From assembly GCA_016758905.1 (NCBI GenBank), contig JAEPQZ010000003.1:1612001-1676000 (forward strand): a stretch of DNA of 64,000 nucleotides, written 5' to 3'. Every line of letters begins with the position of its first letter. Within the stretch, counting starts at the first letter, position 1. Of this stretch, positions 1 to 10,600 are shown one piece after another. The translations under genes were made by a program, and so were the position numbers. The notes below the pieces were generated by a model that was not told where the DNA came from, ran no database searches, and worked only from the letters and a program-made list of their open reading frames with translations. This DNA comes from Umbelopsis isabellina. Lineage: Eukaryota; Mucoromycota; Umbelopsidomycetes; Umbelopsidales; Umbelopsidaceae.

Positions 1-31
1 GATGGTTGTATGTAAATAGGATCAAAAAAGT

Positions 32-475
32 CTAATCTTGCTTGAATTCACCGGTCTTGAACTGCTTGGACCACTGAAGATAAGGTATCAGTACATGGGT
101 TTAGATTGTTGTTGGTCTGTGAAGGCAAACTCACCATCATTGAAGGAATCCAGCGGGTAGGTTCTCGGTGTCTCCATTCCTTGTCTGCGGAGACTTTCCA
201 GATGGCTCCGAGGGTCACCACCATACCAATGGCAGCAACGGCTGTGTTGGACTTCCACGTCTTAGGACGAGCCCACCATCCACCAGAGGGTGACCTGTTA
301 CATTGCAAAAGATTAATGATAAATTGAAGGTACAAAAGTTGAAGGATGAATCGAACACCTACCAGACTTCTTTGGGATAAGGGAAACGTTGAACACCACC
401 CTATCAAGTAAAATGATTAGCACATTGCTAGTGATAGTCGTCTCAATGACCTTAATGTTTCGCTATTCGTACCAT
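32..475 (-). CDS. Small conserved single-span membrane protein
   Basis: Four coding exons in transcript order, 475-473, 400-363, 294-135 and 73-32, join in frame to an 80-residue protein. The first coding exon is only the ATG, followed directly by a GTACG donor. The N-terminal part is rich in Trp, Pro and Gly (a YPKEVWSPSGGWW run), a hydrophobic span lies at about residues 31-49, and a charged tail with RWIP and WSKQF motifs follows. This plan (short aromatic head, one membrane helix, basic tail) is typical of small mitochondrial inner-membrane accessory proteins, and I recall unnamed fungal proteins like it, but I cannot give it a name. It is divergent from MIC10, sharing a 215 bp promoter, which fits a mitochondrial role by inference only. 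The splice sites are canonical and the frame closes, so the gene model is firmer than the function. Confidence 0.7.
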
Positions 476-551
476 GTTGTAATTTGTATTGACGAAGAGT
501 ATTGTCAGAGAGCGAACAAAATTTGGTGATGTCAGCCGTGCCCAAATATTG

Positions 552-576
552 TCCACGTGACTTTTTATCACGTGGA
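552..576. promoter_or_regulatory. Inverted pair of CACGTG boxes in a divergent promoter
   Basis: TCCACGTGA (552-560) and TCACGTGGA (568-576) are exact reverse complements separated by 7 bp, each holding a CACGTG core. They lie between the start codons of the small membrane protein (475) and MIC10 (691). CACGTG is the known site of bHLH factors such as Cbf1 in fungi; use by such a factor here is inference. Confidence 0.55.
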
Positions 577-690
577 TAGCTCAATGCCATGTTTTGCTGA
601 GAGAATTTCGGATAAGCCAAAATTTCCACAAGGCATCAGGTCAACAGTTTTCGAATTCAACTTTGTACCCCAAATTCACCAAAAAGCATC

Positions 691-1129
691 ATGTCTTCTA
701 AACCAAGAATTGCTAGTGAGGACATTCTCGCACAAAAGGTGATTTATGCTTGACACAATACTATGTAATTCCCTGCAATTCACTCACACATTCCTAAAGT
801 GGGACCAGACCGTGTCCAACTTTGTTGTAAAAACTGGACTCGGCTTCAGTGTTGGTATCGTTGCTTCTGCACTTTTGTTCAAGAGTAAGTTATTATTGGG
901 TTTGAGAAATTGTTAAACTCAAGTATTTATATGAGTTCAATAGAGCGAACGTGGCCTATCGCTATTGCAACCGGTTGGGGCTTTGGTGTTGCTTATGCTG
1001 ATGCTCAGGTAAGACTAGACACTGTTTTTATGACTATATTGCATGCCACTAACTTTTCCTCAGAAACTCTTCCACCCTGCATATGTTCCTGGTGTCACCA
1101 TAGAGAAGCAAAAGCCTTCAGCACAATAA
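691..1129 (+). CDS. MIC10: MICOS complex subunit MIC10
   Basis: Exons 691-738, 800-884, 944-1008 and 1064-1129 join to 87 residues. Mic10 bends the mitochondrial inner membrane at crista junctions by oligomerising through glycine-rich motifs. The protein has a short polar head (about residues 1-22) and two hydrophobic segments each carrying a glycine motif: GLGFSVG in the first and GWGFGVA in the second. The second span is followed by YADAQ and a short hydrophilic tail, as in the family. Length and the hairpin of two membrane segments match Mic10 (about 90-100 residues). All four exons have GT-AG borders and compatible phases. Its promoter is shared with a small membrane protein on the other strand and carries the inverted CACGTG pair. 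Confidence 0.92.
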
Positions 1130-1433
1130 GCGAACAACTTTAGTAGACAACTCCCATTTTGCTCATAATAAAAACCCGATCTTTTCAAATCTTATTATCA
1201 ACCTATTTTGTACGAAGTACACTTACACATTGCGTTGATGTTGATCCATTTGTATTGCTCCATTTATGTTGTATTGTTATACGTTATCAATGGCTCAATT
1301 GGTACATACGTCAAGAGGTGGGCATATCGAAAAGATCACGTGTATTTCACCGCCAGTATGATTTATGCTCAACGTCGCTGTCAATAAAAGCAGCTTCGGC
1401 TGGAACGCGATCGTTTTATAGACATGTGCAGTA

Positions 1434-2110
1434 ATGGTATGAACTTTCTTTTCATATGTGGCTATCTGAATCTGAAGCCTTAATATATTCTCTCCACGTT
1501 GTAACCTAGCCTAAGCGAAAAGCAACAAAAGGCAAGGCGTCTCAACCTGAAGAAGAAGACTTGCTTGAAGATATAGAGCAAGGTAATTGTTTTATCAATT
1601 GGTCAGCGTTTGGTAACTGAGATTTTGACGTATCATAATACAGCGTTTCAGGAACGAGATCCAGGAGATACAGGAATACTGGAAAGCGATACCGCAGTCG
1701 ACGCGTTGGAAGATCTGGGCATTGATTCAAATCCAGACATACTGGAACGATTGGATCCAGAGAACAATGGATTTGTGACATATGACAATTTTCAAAAAGT
1801 TGCCTTAGACTTAATGGTTAGCGAATCATAAGATGTTAATTGCAATAGTTCCCAAAACTGACCCCTCATTGCCTTTTAGTTGAGACAAAACATGAGTGAG
1901 ACGGCGGTGCGAGCTTTTGACATTTTTGATAAGCAAAAGAAGGGTCAATTCGATTATGAGACATTCAGAAAGATAGCGCGAAGCTCTGGCGAAGAGTGGA
2001 ACGACGAGGAGCTATACGAAATGTTTGTTATAGCAGACAAGAATAATGATGGTGTCATTGATCGAACTGAGTTTATAGAAGTTTTGGAACGAATTGGCCT
2101 AGATAGCTAG
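1434..2110 (+). CDS. EF-hand calcium-binding protein, centrin/calmodulin-like
   Basis: Exons 1434-1436 (ATG only), 1510-1582, 1644-1816 and 1880-2110 give 159 residues. A short basic N-terminus (PKRKATKGK) precedes four EF-hand-like units arranged as two lobes, the architecture of centrins and calmodulin relatives. Only the last loop is canonical (residues about 136-147, DKNNDGVIDRTE). The first three (around RDPGDTGILESD, DPENNGFVTYDN and DKQKKGQFDYET) lack some acidic ligands, so probably only one or two sites bind calcium well. The basic head followed by EF-hands resembles centrin, but exact orthology is uncertain; a spindle-pole or cytoskeletal role would be inference. The stop lies 22 bp from the stop of the converging nucleoporin gene. 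A CACGTG sits at 1337-1342 upstream. Confidence 0.82.
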
Positions 2111-2132
2111 GCTACTATAACATTAAACTGCT

Positions 2133-5100
2133 TTACAAATATTCGCGCAAAATAGCGGCTTGAGGTTGCTGGCCATGCTTTTCGTATTTCTCAATGGCTT
2201 CTTGCAGGTTGATCATCTCATCTAAGTAAAGTTGCTATTAGTACCCTTGCGAAGAGCTGCATTATCAACGAACAATAGCATACCCAGTTTGCCAACTTCA
2301 GCATCAAGGTCCATCAATTCTAAATGCGCTTTGCTGATCATATATTCCTTGTGCACAGTAGGGAGATCAATCACCTCACTTTTGCTCTTGCCATTCTCCT
2401 ATCGATGATGAAAGGCGTTACTAATAATGTTTATATCAAATAGCATAATATATCAAGGTCGTTCACTTACCTGAATATCAATCGAAATCCATCTTTTATC
2501 ATCGGATAACAAGCAAATCGCGTTGATTACGGCCAAATAACTATTCACAGATTGCCTAACTTCCTCTTTCACATTCATTCTCGCTTGACAGCGTTTGGCG
2601 TACTTGTACATGGTGCGAGCAGCTAATTGAGAGGTTTAGTACCAGTCAATGACATCTAACACATTTTGATGTTTGAACTCACCAGGTTCATAGTCACCTG
2701 CATATACATGAAACGCATACAGGTACTTTGAGAAATTGGGCTGCGAATCACATACCGGTAGCTCTTGTTCCTCTGCTTTGGATGACAGCGCTTCCTGTAC
2801 TTGTGAGCGAAGTCCTGGTAGTGGCAGGGTACATATTTGCCCAAGTTTGTCATTTTCAGCTAACCAGTCCACCAAGTATTCGGCAGCAGCAGTTTGCCTA
2901 ACAACGATTTGTTACATTGTAAACCACACAAGATTGTTTTAAATCAGCTAGTCTATTACCTTTCTAAGCCTTGTATAGAGCTTAATGTCGAAGTTGCGCC
3001 TTCAAGATCGTCTTTAAGCAAGTAGGCAACGAAGACTTTATACCAAAGAGCACCAGCAATCTCGCTATGCTTCTGCACCTTCTTCTTCGAGTCATGTACA
3101 GCCTCGATCGAAGTCAGAGCCAATTTTCCAAATTTGATAATGAGATCGGCGGCCTGGGACTTGGAGAAAGCGAAATTGGCCACTTCGATATAATAGTCTA
3201 TCAGGGTGTTACAGTCTTCGGAGAGAATCGATTGTAGGGTAGCATTCACTTTACTCTGTGGTTGATGCTCGTAAAAATCATCTAGAACCCTGTTAATACA
3301 CCGCATTTTGAAATAATTTGATATGTGATACGTACCAAAGCTATTGCCTACACGCAAAAACGCAGATTCTGCCTTTTTCGACTTGCCCATTATTGTCCAG
3401 CATCGGGCTTGTTCAAATAAGATAGCGTCTGAGGAAGTCAAACATTGTAGTATGTTCAAAGCAATAGATGGCTGACCCAGTAACTCAATTGAATTAGCTA
3501 TCTTCAAAATAGCTGTTTCGGAAAGCTTGCCATCTGGCTGTAGGACTCCGAGCTGTTGAATGAAGTGCCGAGCGTTGCGGGTCACGGTGTCTTGGAATGA
3601 CTGTGTTACAACACGAGCCGGATAATAATGACTGATCAGCAGGTGGACCAGGCTTGAAGTGCGCAATTCAGAAGTAGTTTGCTGTCCCGCTTGCTGGTTT
3701 TCGGTTGTCTGATCATCGATGGGACTGCATTTATTTACTACCTCATGTTCCAGTGAATGCTTACATATCCACGAAAGTAGACTATAAGCTTTCAAAACTT
3801 GCCAACAATCCTCGAGTCGTTCTAGAGTGGTTTTCATTATCTGTTGGTTGGTATCCAAAGCCACCAACATGGAAAGCACAATGATGATGTTCCGGGCCAG
3901 CGCATATCTGGACTTAATAAGCTGACTAGCAGCGTTGGTGATGACAGCATCTGATACCACTGAGCTCTTGTCACCTTCTGCTGTCGTTGTGGATTGATCA
4001 TTCAGTGCTTCCAAAAGTAATTGTATCGTGGCATCAACCTGTCCTGACTCTTTCAATTTTGTCATTGCCATATTTTCCTCATCTTCTGATATGCCACACT
4101 TTGACAAAAATTGCTTGTAAAGTTGGTGTCCTACTGCATCGGCATTGAGCGCCATAGAATTTTGCAACAGCACTTTCTCCAACCATGAATCGATGGCGTT
4201 CAACGTTTCGTCGCTTACAAGCCCGACAACAGACGACATGGCAGACGCTAGTTTCATTGCTTCGCGTGCATATTTGCCGTCACGCACCAGTTTTGAAATC
4301 TGAATCTCCTCCTCTGCGAATTTCTTGTTTTCTAGTTCCATGGGAGAGAAGCACTGCCGAAGAAGATCGTCTTTGTTAGGTGAGTAATGATAGTACAAAA
4401 GCTCCAGCTCATCTAGTGACCGCACAGTAATTATGCCGTCGTGTCTGGCTATGATCAGTGGATTGGAAATATCACTGTTTGCAGGTGCAGGAGCAACGAT
4501 CATCATCGGTATAGCCTCTAAATCTTCGAAATTGCAACACAAGTTGTAGAATTTTTCCCATTCAGTGTTCACGCTAACTTGATGAGTCTCATCATCCTGA
4601 TCCTCTTTGACAATGTGCATTGCCACAAATTCCTCGACATGATCCTTCAGGGTTGGGCGGTCCTCATCACTACTATTGCCTATGCTGCTAACTTCATGTA
4701 TCTCTTTATCCTCATTGTTTGTCAAAAAGTCATCTTGAGGAAGGGTACGCTCATGTGCATCCACATTATCAATATATGCCATCAAAGCTTTCTTTACATT
4801 TGAATCATTGAAAGCGCCTGGTGTAAAGATATGCTCCAGGAATTTATGTGAAACCTCCGGATCTTTCAGATCTTCAAATGTTATTCGAGATTGCAGGTTG
4901 TCAGGAAGGACAGTTCGCCAGCGTGGATTCCTAGACACCTTGTCTGCAGACGAATTACTTTTTTGTCCCACATTAAAGAGCCGGACACTGCGAACGACCG
5001 CCACTGCGTCCTGATGCCACACCGTCCATAATACCGCTTCGTCACCGTCGAGCACTACGTCAAAGCCAACCAGCCCTTCTTCATTGATAACGTTACAATG

Positions 5101-6296
5101 CACAACACTGGTCAATTCCATGGTTCCGATGTCCTCATCTTGTAAAGTGATGCTATAAGTAGCAAAATGAGGGTTTCCAGATGTCGGGACAAATACAAAC
5201 ATGCAAAAATGGTCTTTGGAAAGTTGAAACAGGCGTATCAGGTTTCTTGGTGAAGCATCAAATTCATCTTGCTCGCCAATTATCATTTGTAAAATGTTAC
5301 TCGAAGAATCAGCGATGGAACCTGGAATCGTCTCACGTAGAACGTTGGAGGTGCCTTCCTTCAAGTTGTTGTTGGAGTCAAACGTAGGCAAACTTGCAAC
5401 AGCTTGTGATGGAGTATGATCCGAGTGACTCAACCAAACTCGCAATTTCTTATCTCGGCATAACGCAGCTATCATAGTGGCAGTTGGTGACATTTCAACA
5501 GAATGCACAGCAAGTGCAATTGGCTGCTGCGAGCGCTGATCTGAAGGTGAAGTAATTTCGGTAAAAAGTTGCGATAAAAACGGTATGGACGACAGGTAAT
5601 TATGAGCATTGATTTGGGTATTGATGTCCTGCGGGCTGATTTCATGCATAGTGAATCGGTCTGTAAGTGACAACGTCAAAAATCAGTATTCGGTTAAATT
5701 AGCATCAGAATAGGTCAGAATTAATTACCGTTGGCTTTTGAGCCGTTTGATGGATCAGAAAGATGTATCAAAGAGCCATTTTCGCAGCCGATGATAACAT
5801 GTGCGCTCGATGTGACATCAAATGTCACAGGTTCAACGTCTTGATCTAAAGATTGAATTACACAATAGCCTTCCGATAGTGGCTCTGTAAACATTTTATC
5901 CTTGGCTATTCGAATTCGAGTTAAGCAGTTGTTTTCTGATAGCAAAAAGCACCAAACAGCATTGTTGTCTTGGCTAAATCGAATGATCGGTAACATTGTA
6001 GCACTGAATCGAATTTGATAGCGCAAATTCTTTGAGCTTTCGACGGCGTCGGCGTTTTTCGATCCTTCCAGCCAATCCAAGTGCATGAGCTCGAGTACCG
6101 TATTCGCGTCCGTCAGACGAGCGTGTATGAAAGCAGTACTGTCGTTCAGGCGACATATCGTCGCTTCAGGGCGTAGCTCGGTGGTTCTTTGCACATTCTG
6201 CGACCTTGCAATTGGAATGTCTACAAAATGGATATCAACATTATGCGCTGGGGTATAGCTCGATAAACTCGAATTGACACTCTGTAGCCAATGCAT
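2133..6296 (-). CDS. NUP120: Nucleoporin Nup120/Nup160 (Y-complex)
   Basis: Exons 6296-5729, 5660-2960, 2897-2683, 2622-2471, 2398-2284 and 2221-2133 close in frame to about 1279 residues. Nup120/Nup160 is a long-arm component of the Y-shaped (Nup107-160) scaffold of the nuclear pore. The N-terminal part fits the beta-propeller region (for example HVIIGCENGSLIHLSD), followed by a long helical region. The C-terminal block with YLYAFHVYAGDYEPAARTM, then the conserved SYLAVINAICLLSDDKRWI stretch, matches the human Nup160 region YAFHIYRHNY...CYLAALNCLRL from memory. The length fits the family. The frame extends upstream of 6296 only with a GTG, so I use the ATG at 6296; an alternative ATG at 6415 is in another frame. 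It is divergent from the R-SNARE gene and convergent with the EF-hand gene. Confidence 0.9.
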
Positions 6297-6667
6297 GTCC
6301 ACGGCAAGCTAATATACGTCTTTTTTCTGGCTGTTTGTTGAAAAATCGACTTGTTGGCTGGCATTGTTAAGCAGTCACTTCCACGTTCGACTTCCTCCGA
6401 ATGGTTTGAACTCATGGTGATCTGACAATAAGCCAGTTGTTCAGTATTAAAACTGTTATCGTAATGCCATTGGGCTTGTTATCAGCTTTATATTTAGCTA
6501 TATACCTAGCATTACATATCTCATTACATATCTCATTAAGTAGCAGTGTTTCGAGAAGGAGTAGCCGAGGAGAGCGTGTTTGACTTCTGCTTGCCTTTTT
6601 GGGCAATGATGCTGCTGCGTGACTCGCCCATCGAGCTTGGTCCAAGTCTTTACCTTTCTACCTTATA

Positions 6668-7795
6668 ATGTCGCTTATATACGGCTTGGTGGCTCATGGC
6701 TTTGTCATATTAGCTGAGCATACCAATAGTACCGGCAATTTCGCTCAAGGTGAGTGTTGGTCGAAGTTACATGATTGTCCCCGAAAACTCTGTGAACACC
6801 ACCTAACTCTGGATATTGGAATTACCTCCACAGTTACCCAAGCAATTCTTGAGAAAATTCCACCAAACAACTCTAAATTGACATATGTATATGACCGGTA
6901 TGATTACGCCAATTTGCGCATATTTTACAAGTCGTTGTACTGACAGATTTGCTCAGATACTTGTTTCACTACATTTGTGAAGATGGGTTGACATATATGT
7001 GTATGGCCGACGACTCTTTTGGCCGCCGTACTCCCTTCGCGTTCTTGCAGGACATAAAAGAGAAGTTTTTGGCAACTTACGATCGACAAAGCGCTCTGAA
7101 TGCACCTATCTATGGCATGAACGAGTTCTCTAAAGTCATTGCCAAGCAAATGGTGAGACCCTGACTATCACTAAAGCCACTAAATTAATTTCTCTGACCA
7201 CATTGATTAGGAGGAGTACTCTACTAACCCTGGAGCCAACAAATTGAAACAAGTGCACGGCGAAATAGAACAAGTCAAAGATGTCATGGTTCATAACATT
7301 GGTAAGTGCGCTCAATTCATTTTCAAGGTCATCAAGCTCCAATCTTGTGTCCCCATACTAACAGCGGTTCCAGAGCGCGTACTTGAACGTGGCGAAAGAA
7401 TTGAGCTTCTCGTCGACAAAACAGACAACCTTAACCAACAGGCTTTTGCATTCAAAAAGCGTTCAACTCAATTAAAGGTAAGGGGCGAATTTGAGTTTAT
7501 CTAACAGCTGAACAAAGTCCTAATTTTTGATCCATTTTAGCGACAAATGTGGTGGAAGAACACCAAACTTATGGTCATGATTGCTGTGGTTTGCTTTGTA
7601 AGTACTATCATGATGCATACAAGTATTGTTATTTTTTACTGATGAGCTTTCATATCCTATTCAGTTGATTGCCTACTTCCTTGCCTGTTCCATCTGTGGT
7701 TTCCCTGGTTAGTACGAGTTGATAATTGAGGTCAAACATTGATTGCATGATATTAATTCTGTTGTTTTTTAGCCTTTGGTCAATGCAGAAGCTGA
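6668..7795 (+). CDS. R-SNARE with longin domain, VAMP7-like
   Basis: Eight exons (6668-6749, 6834-6897, 6957-7152, 7211-7301, 7374-7477, 7541-7597, 7665-7707, 7773-7795) give 219 residues. VAMP7-type v-SNAREs drive fusion at endosome and vacuole membranes. The N-terminal longin domain starts MSLIYGLVAHGFVILAEHT and runs to about residue 115. The SNARE motif follows, with the zero-layer arginine in VLERGERIELL and the usual DKTDNL ending. A WWKN juxtamembrane patch leads into the C-terminal anchor (VMIAVVCFLIAYFLAC). Domain order and length match VAMP7 (about 220 residues) rather than Ykt6, which has no transmembrane anchor. The many small exons all have clean GT-AG borders. Confidence 0.93.
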
Positions 7796-7945
7796 AGGAG
7801 CGATAAAGTAGTTAAATCTAAAGTAATTCATAGTGCAAGAGACATGTTTCTGAGTTTTGAATACATATTCCCCAATTTTTCCCTTTGTACTTGTTTTATG
7901 CGACCTGTTCAAAGCTTTTGAAAGACTGTGTTCAATCAAGGAGAT

Positions 7946-9516
7946 ATGAGTACTACTTCTAGCGATTTAGACGTAGGTACAATGTTCTTTCGCAGTGAAG
8001 GAGCAATTTGTAACATGCTGCAAAGTCGACCGTGAACTCATTAGCATTAACTGTTCGCGTCTGTTGCATTCGAATCAACAGGGTTTTTTATATGGTACTC
8101 TGGAGGCTGACTTATTGGCTGAAGTTGGCGACAACCGTAACGAAGAACGAGACGACTTGGACGATTTGGAACATAACATACTCAAAATGCCAGAGACTGA
8201 GCAAGAATCACAACAAGTTGTAGACGAATTGGACGAGTTAGAACAGCAAATTTTAAACGCGAATGAAGAGGATAGGTTTTCGATATCCTCGTCAGAGGAC
8301 GAAATAACGATGTTAGAGAGAGAGATTTTGAATGCAAGCGAGACGCAGGACGCATCGCTTGTACATAGATATCGTCAATTTCGCGCCAAAAATGCTTCAA
8401 AAGCTATCTCTAGTTCCTTAGAAGCCAACAACTCAAGAGGTACTGAAGCATCAACAATTCCGATATCAATGGACAGCTCGTTCTTTAATTCACCGGCAAC
8501 GACGGGAAGTGCTTTGAGACGAACAATTGATAGTGTGACTAATGAGAGTCAACGTTCTGATGACATGTTTGAAAATATGGAAGGAGACAATCCAGAGTAT
8601 TTAGCACAGTTAAGCCAAGAACGAAAGAGGCCAAAGCGAACACTACCGCCATTCTCTTCTCAAGGCATTACTTTTAATGATAGGCAGTATAACACTCAAA
8701 TATCGGCATCAAGGTTTGATACGGGATCTTTCTCTTGTTGAAATCATGTTCATGCATACTCATCATCTTACGTTTTTTGCCAGTGATGTTTATGGCCGCC
8801 AGCCATCCCCTACTATATTACATAATTCCCAAGTGTCAAATCGTATGACGGATGCACAAGCTGATGCTGTCAGACTCACGGAGCAAGATTTTGATGGTGC
8901 TACTTCTGAAGCGACCATGGAACGAAACGTTATTGCTTCTGAACACGGACGTCCAATGTTATCAAACATTCGCCAACTGCCCACAGTCTCTTTAATTGTT
9001 GGCCCTCCAGATTCTGCCGACGAATACGAATGGTCAGATAGCGGACTAACTCCACCAACTTCTCCTGAAGGTAATTTGTTTATCACGATTTATCATGTTG
9101 GTATTACTTGTAAACAACCAACGCGTTCCCATTTTCATTTTAAAGGAGAACCAAACGACTTAAATTTGGCACCAGTAGCTCTATCCGATACATCGAATCC
9201 CCCACGGTTTATATCAGTAAAACAAGAAAATAACCTCATAACAGCTCCTCCTGCACATCGCACTGCTCCCGTTCCAACGCGGTCCGCGCCAAGGAAGATT
9301 CGGACACTGTGGACGGGTCCCGAAATTGATGCTCTCGAAGATGGTCTTGAAAGAGAGGGTTGGGGTCGATGGGCAGCTATCAAGGCAATGCATAGTGAAC
9401 TACTGAAAGATCGTGGTAGTGTAGCCCTCAAGGATAAGGCAAGAACCGAAGCCACCAGGCGACACAGAGAAAATATACCATTAGGGCCATACTGCGGTTG
9501 CCCGTCCTTTAACTAA
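7946..9516 (+). CDS. Telobox-type Myb DNA-binding protein
   Basis: Exons 7946-7972, 8082-8713, 8784-9070 and 9146-9516 join to 438 residues. The C-terminal Myb/SANT domain (about residues 364-425) contains RTLWTGPEIDALEDGL, WGRWAAI and the telobox-like third-helix sequence VALKDKARTE, close to the VDLKDKARN signature of telomere-repeat binding proteins (TRF, Taz1, Teb1). A telomere or TTAGGG-promoter binding role is therefore likely but not proven. The rest is low-complexity and acidic. Residues about 34-100 carry three spaced copies of an L-E-x-x-I-L unit (LEHNIL, LEQQILNA, LEREILNA), which look like a repeated docking motif. The donor at 8714 (GTTTGA) is weak; the others are normal. Convergent with the ankyrin gene. 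Confidence 0.78.
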
Positions 9517-9638
9517 TGAACAACCGACACCAAATGCATACTCGTGCCATACGTTTTAATTATTTCATTCTTCTTGTTTTGTTTTATTTTACAGCGGCAA
9601 GACTACAACTACTAGTCTATGTAATGTTACATGTGTCG

Positions 9639-9666
9639 TATATATATCTATATATATATATATATA
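9639..9666. repeat. TA dinucleotide microsatellite
   Basis: A run of TA repeats with one interruption (a C near 9648) lies in the short space between two convergent genes. Nothing suggests a function beyond the 3' untranslated region. Confidence 0.85.
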
Positions 9667-9667
9667 A

Positions 9668-10600
9668 TCACGATGTCCAGAACTCAAGAGACATAAGTTT
9701 GCGAACGGCGTTGCTTTCGTCTTTGGAAGGAATAAATTCTGATATTTTTGTTTTTGAATCTTGCTCGAATGAAAAAGACGGATCGGCACCGTGATCCAAT
9801 AAATAGTTGATACAATCATGACGTTGAAACGCAATGGCAATATCCAACGGAGACCGGTCCAAACGATCCAGTTGATTTACATCCTGGCCTGCGTCCACCA
9901 GTTCGCGCATGATGTGATAATGGCCAAGAGCAATGGAATGCATCAAAGGGGTGCAACTTTGACTAGTGGTATAAATTGAAGTATTTCGTGATCTGGCCGC
10001 TGATAAAATGGTTTTGACTATAGCCAGGGAGCCTTGTGATATGGCCAAATGAAGAGCAGTGTGCCCGCACCGGTCGAGCAAATTTATTTCAGCTCCCGCA
10101 GCTAGTAGCTTTTCTGCCGCCAAGGATGACTTTGCTAGTGCAGCAATATGCAAAGGTGTGTGTCCGTTTGAACTAGTAACGTCTAATTGAATATTCGGTT
10201 GTCGAAGTAGTAAATCAATGGTACTTTCAGATCCTACGCATACAGCAGCGTGCAAAGCAGTAGCTTTTATCGGACCATATTGTGTATTTATATCGATTTG
10301 AGATAGATTGAGTAAGAATTGTATCGCTTCGACTGATGAAGTGCGGCAGGCATGATAGAAAACACCAAAACCACCAGCATCGTTGATGTCCAGCGGCTGA
10401 CAGGTTTGTAAACGCTTTTTCAGTGCCGTTACATCCATTCGACGCTGATAAATGGATCGCCAGAGTTGATTTAAAGAAGTGGTCGATCTTTTAGAGGGAG
10501 AGGTATCATAGCTGGAGTTGAGCGGCCGCTTCACACCAGCAGAGAAAGTCTCTGGAGATACTGGTGGGGTGGGCAGAGTATTCATATTGCGAGTGTTCAT
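9668..10600 (-). CDS. Ankyrin-repeat protein
   Basis: An uninterrupted 310-residue reading frame. The first 60 residues are Ser/Thr/Pro-rich and unstructured (including a PTPPVSPE phosphosite-like patch). Residues about 75-290 form about six ankyrin repeats, recognisable by TALHAAVCVGSESTIDLLL, GHTPLHIAALAKSSLAAEKLL, GHTALHLAISQGSLAIVKTIL and SPLDIAIAFQRHDCINYLL with the GADP turn. Ankyrin stacks bind partner proteins. The general shape (disordered head plus ankyrins, no other domain) is seen in I-kappa-B/Bcl3-like and fungal adaptor proteins, but no specific function can be assigned. It lacks introns, unlike most neighbours. Confidence 0.85.
   Translation of the reverse strand: MNTRNMNTLPTPPVSPETFSAGVKRPLNSSYDTSPSKRSTTSLNQLWRSIYQRRMDVTALKKRLQTCQPLDINDAGGFGVFYHACRTSSVEAIQFLLNLSQIDINTQYGPIKATALHAAVCVGSESTIDLLLRQPNIQLDVTSSNGHTPLHIAALAKSSLAAEKLLAAGAEINLLDRCGHTALHLAISQGSLAIVKTILSAARSRNTSIYTTSQSCTPLMHSIALGHYHIMRELVDAGQDVNQLDRLDRSPLDIAIAFQRHDCINYLLDHGADPSFSFEQDSKTKISEFIPSKDESNAVRKLMSLEFWTS

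Noticed and set aside
3290-3335. 46-bp GTACGT...AACAG intron candidate inside the nucleoporin
   Set aside because: Removing it breaks the frame at once, while reading through keeps the frame open, so it is treated as coding.
6221-6415. Upstream ATG frame of 64 codons before the nucleoporin
   Set aside because: In a different frame from the nucleoporin, with no usable intron to join them.
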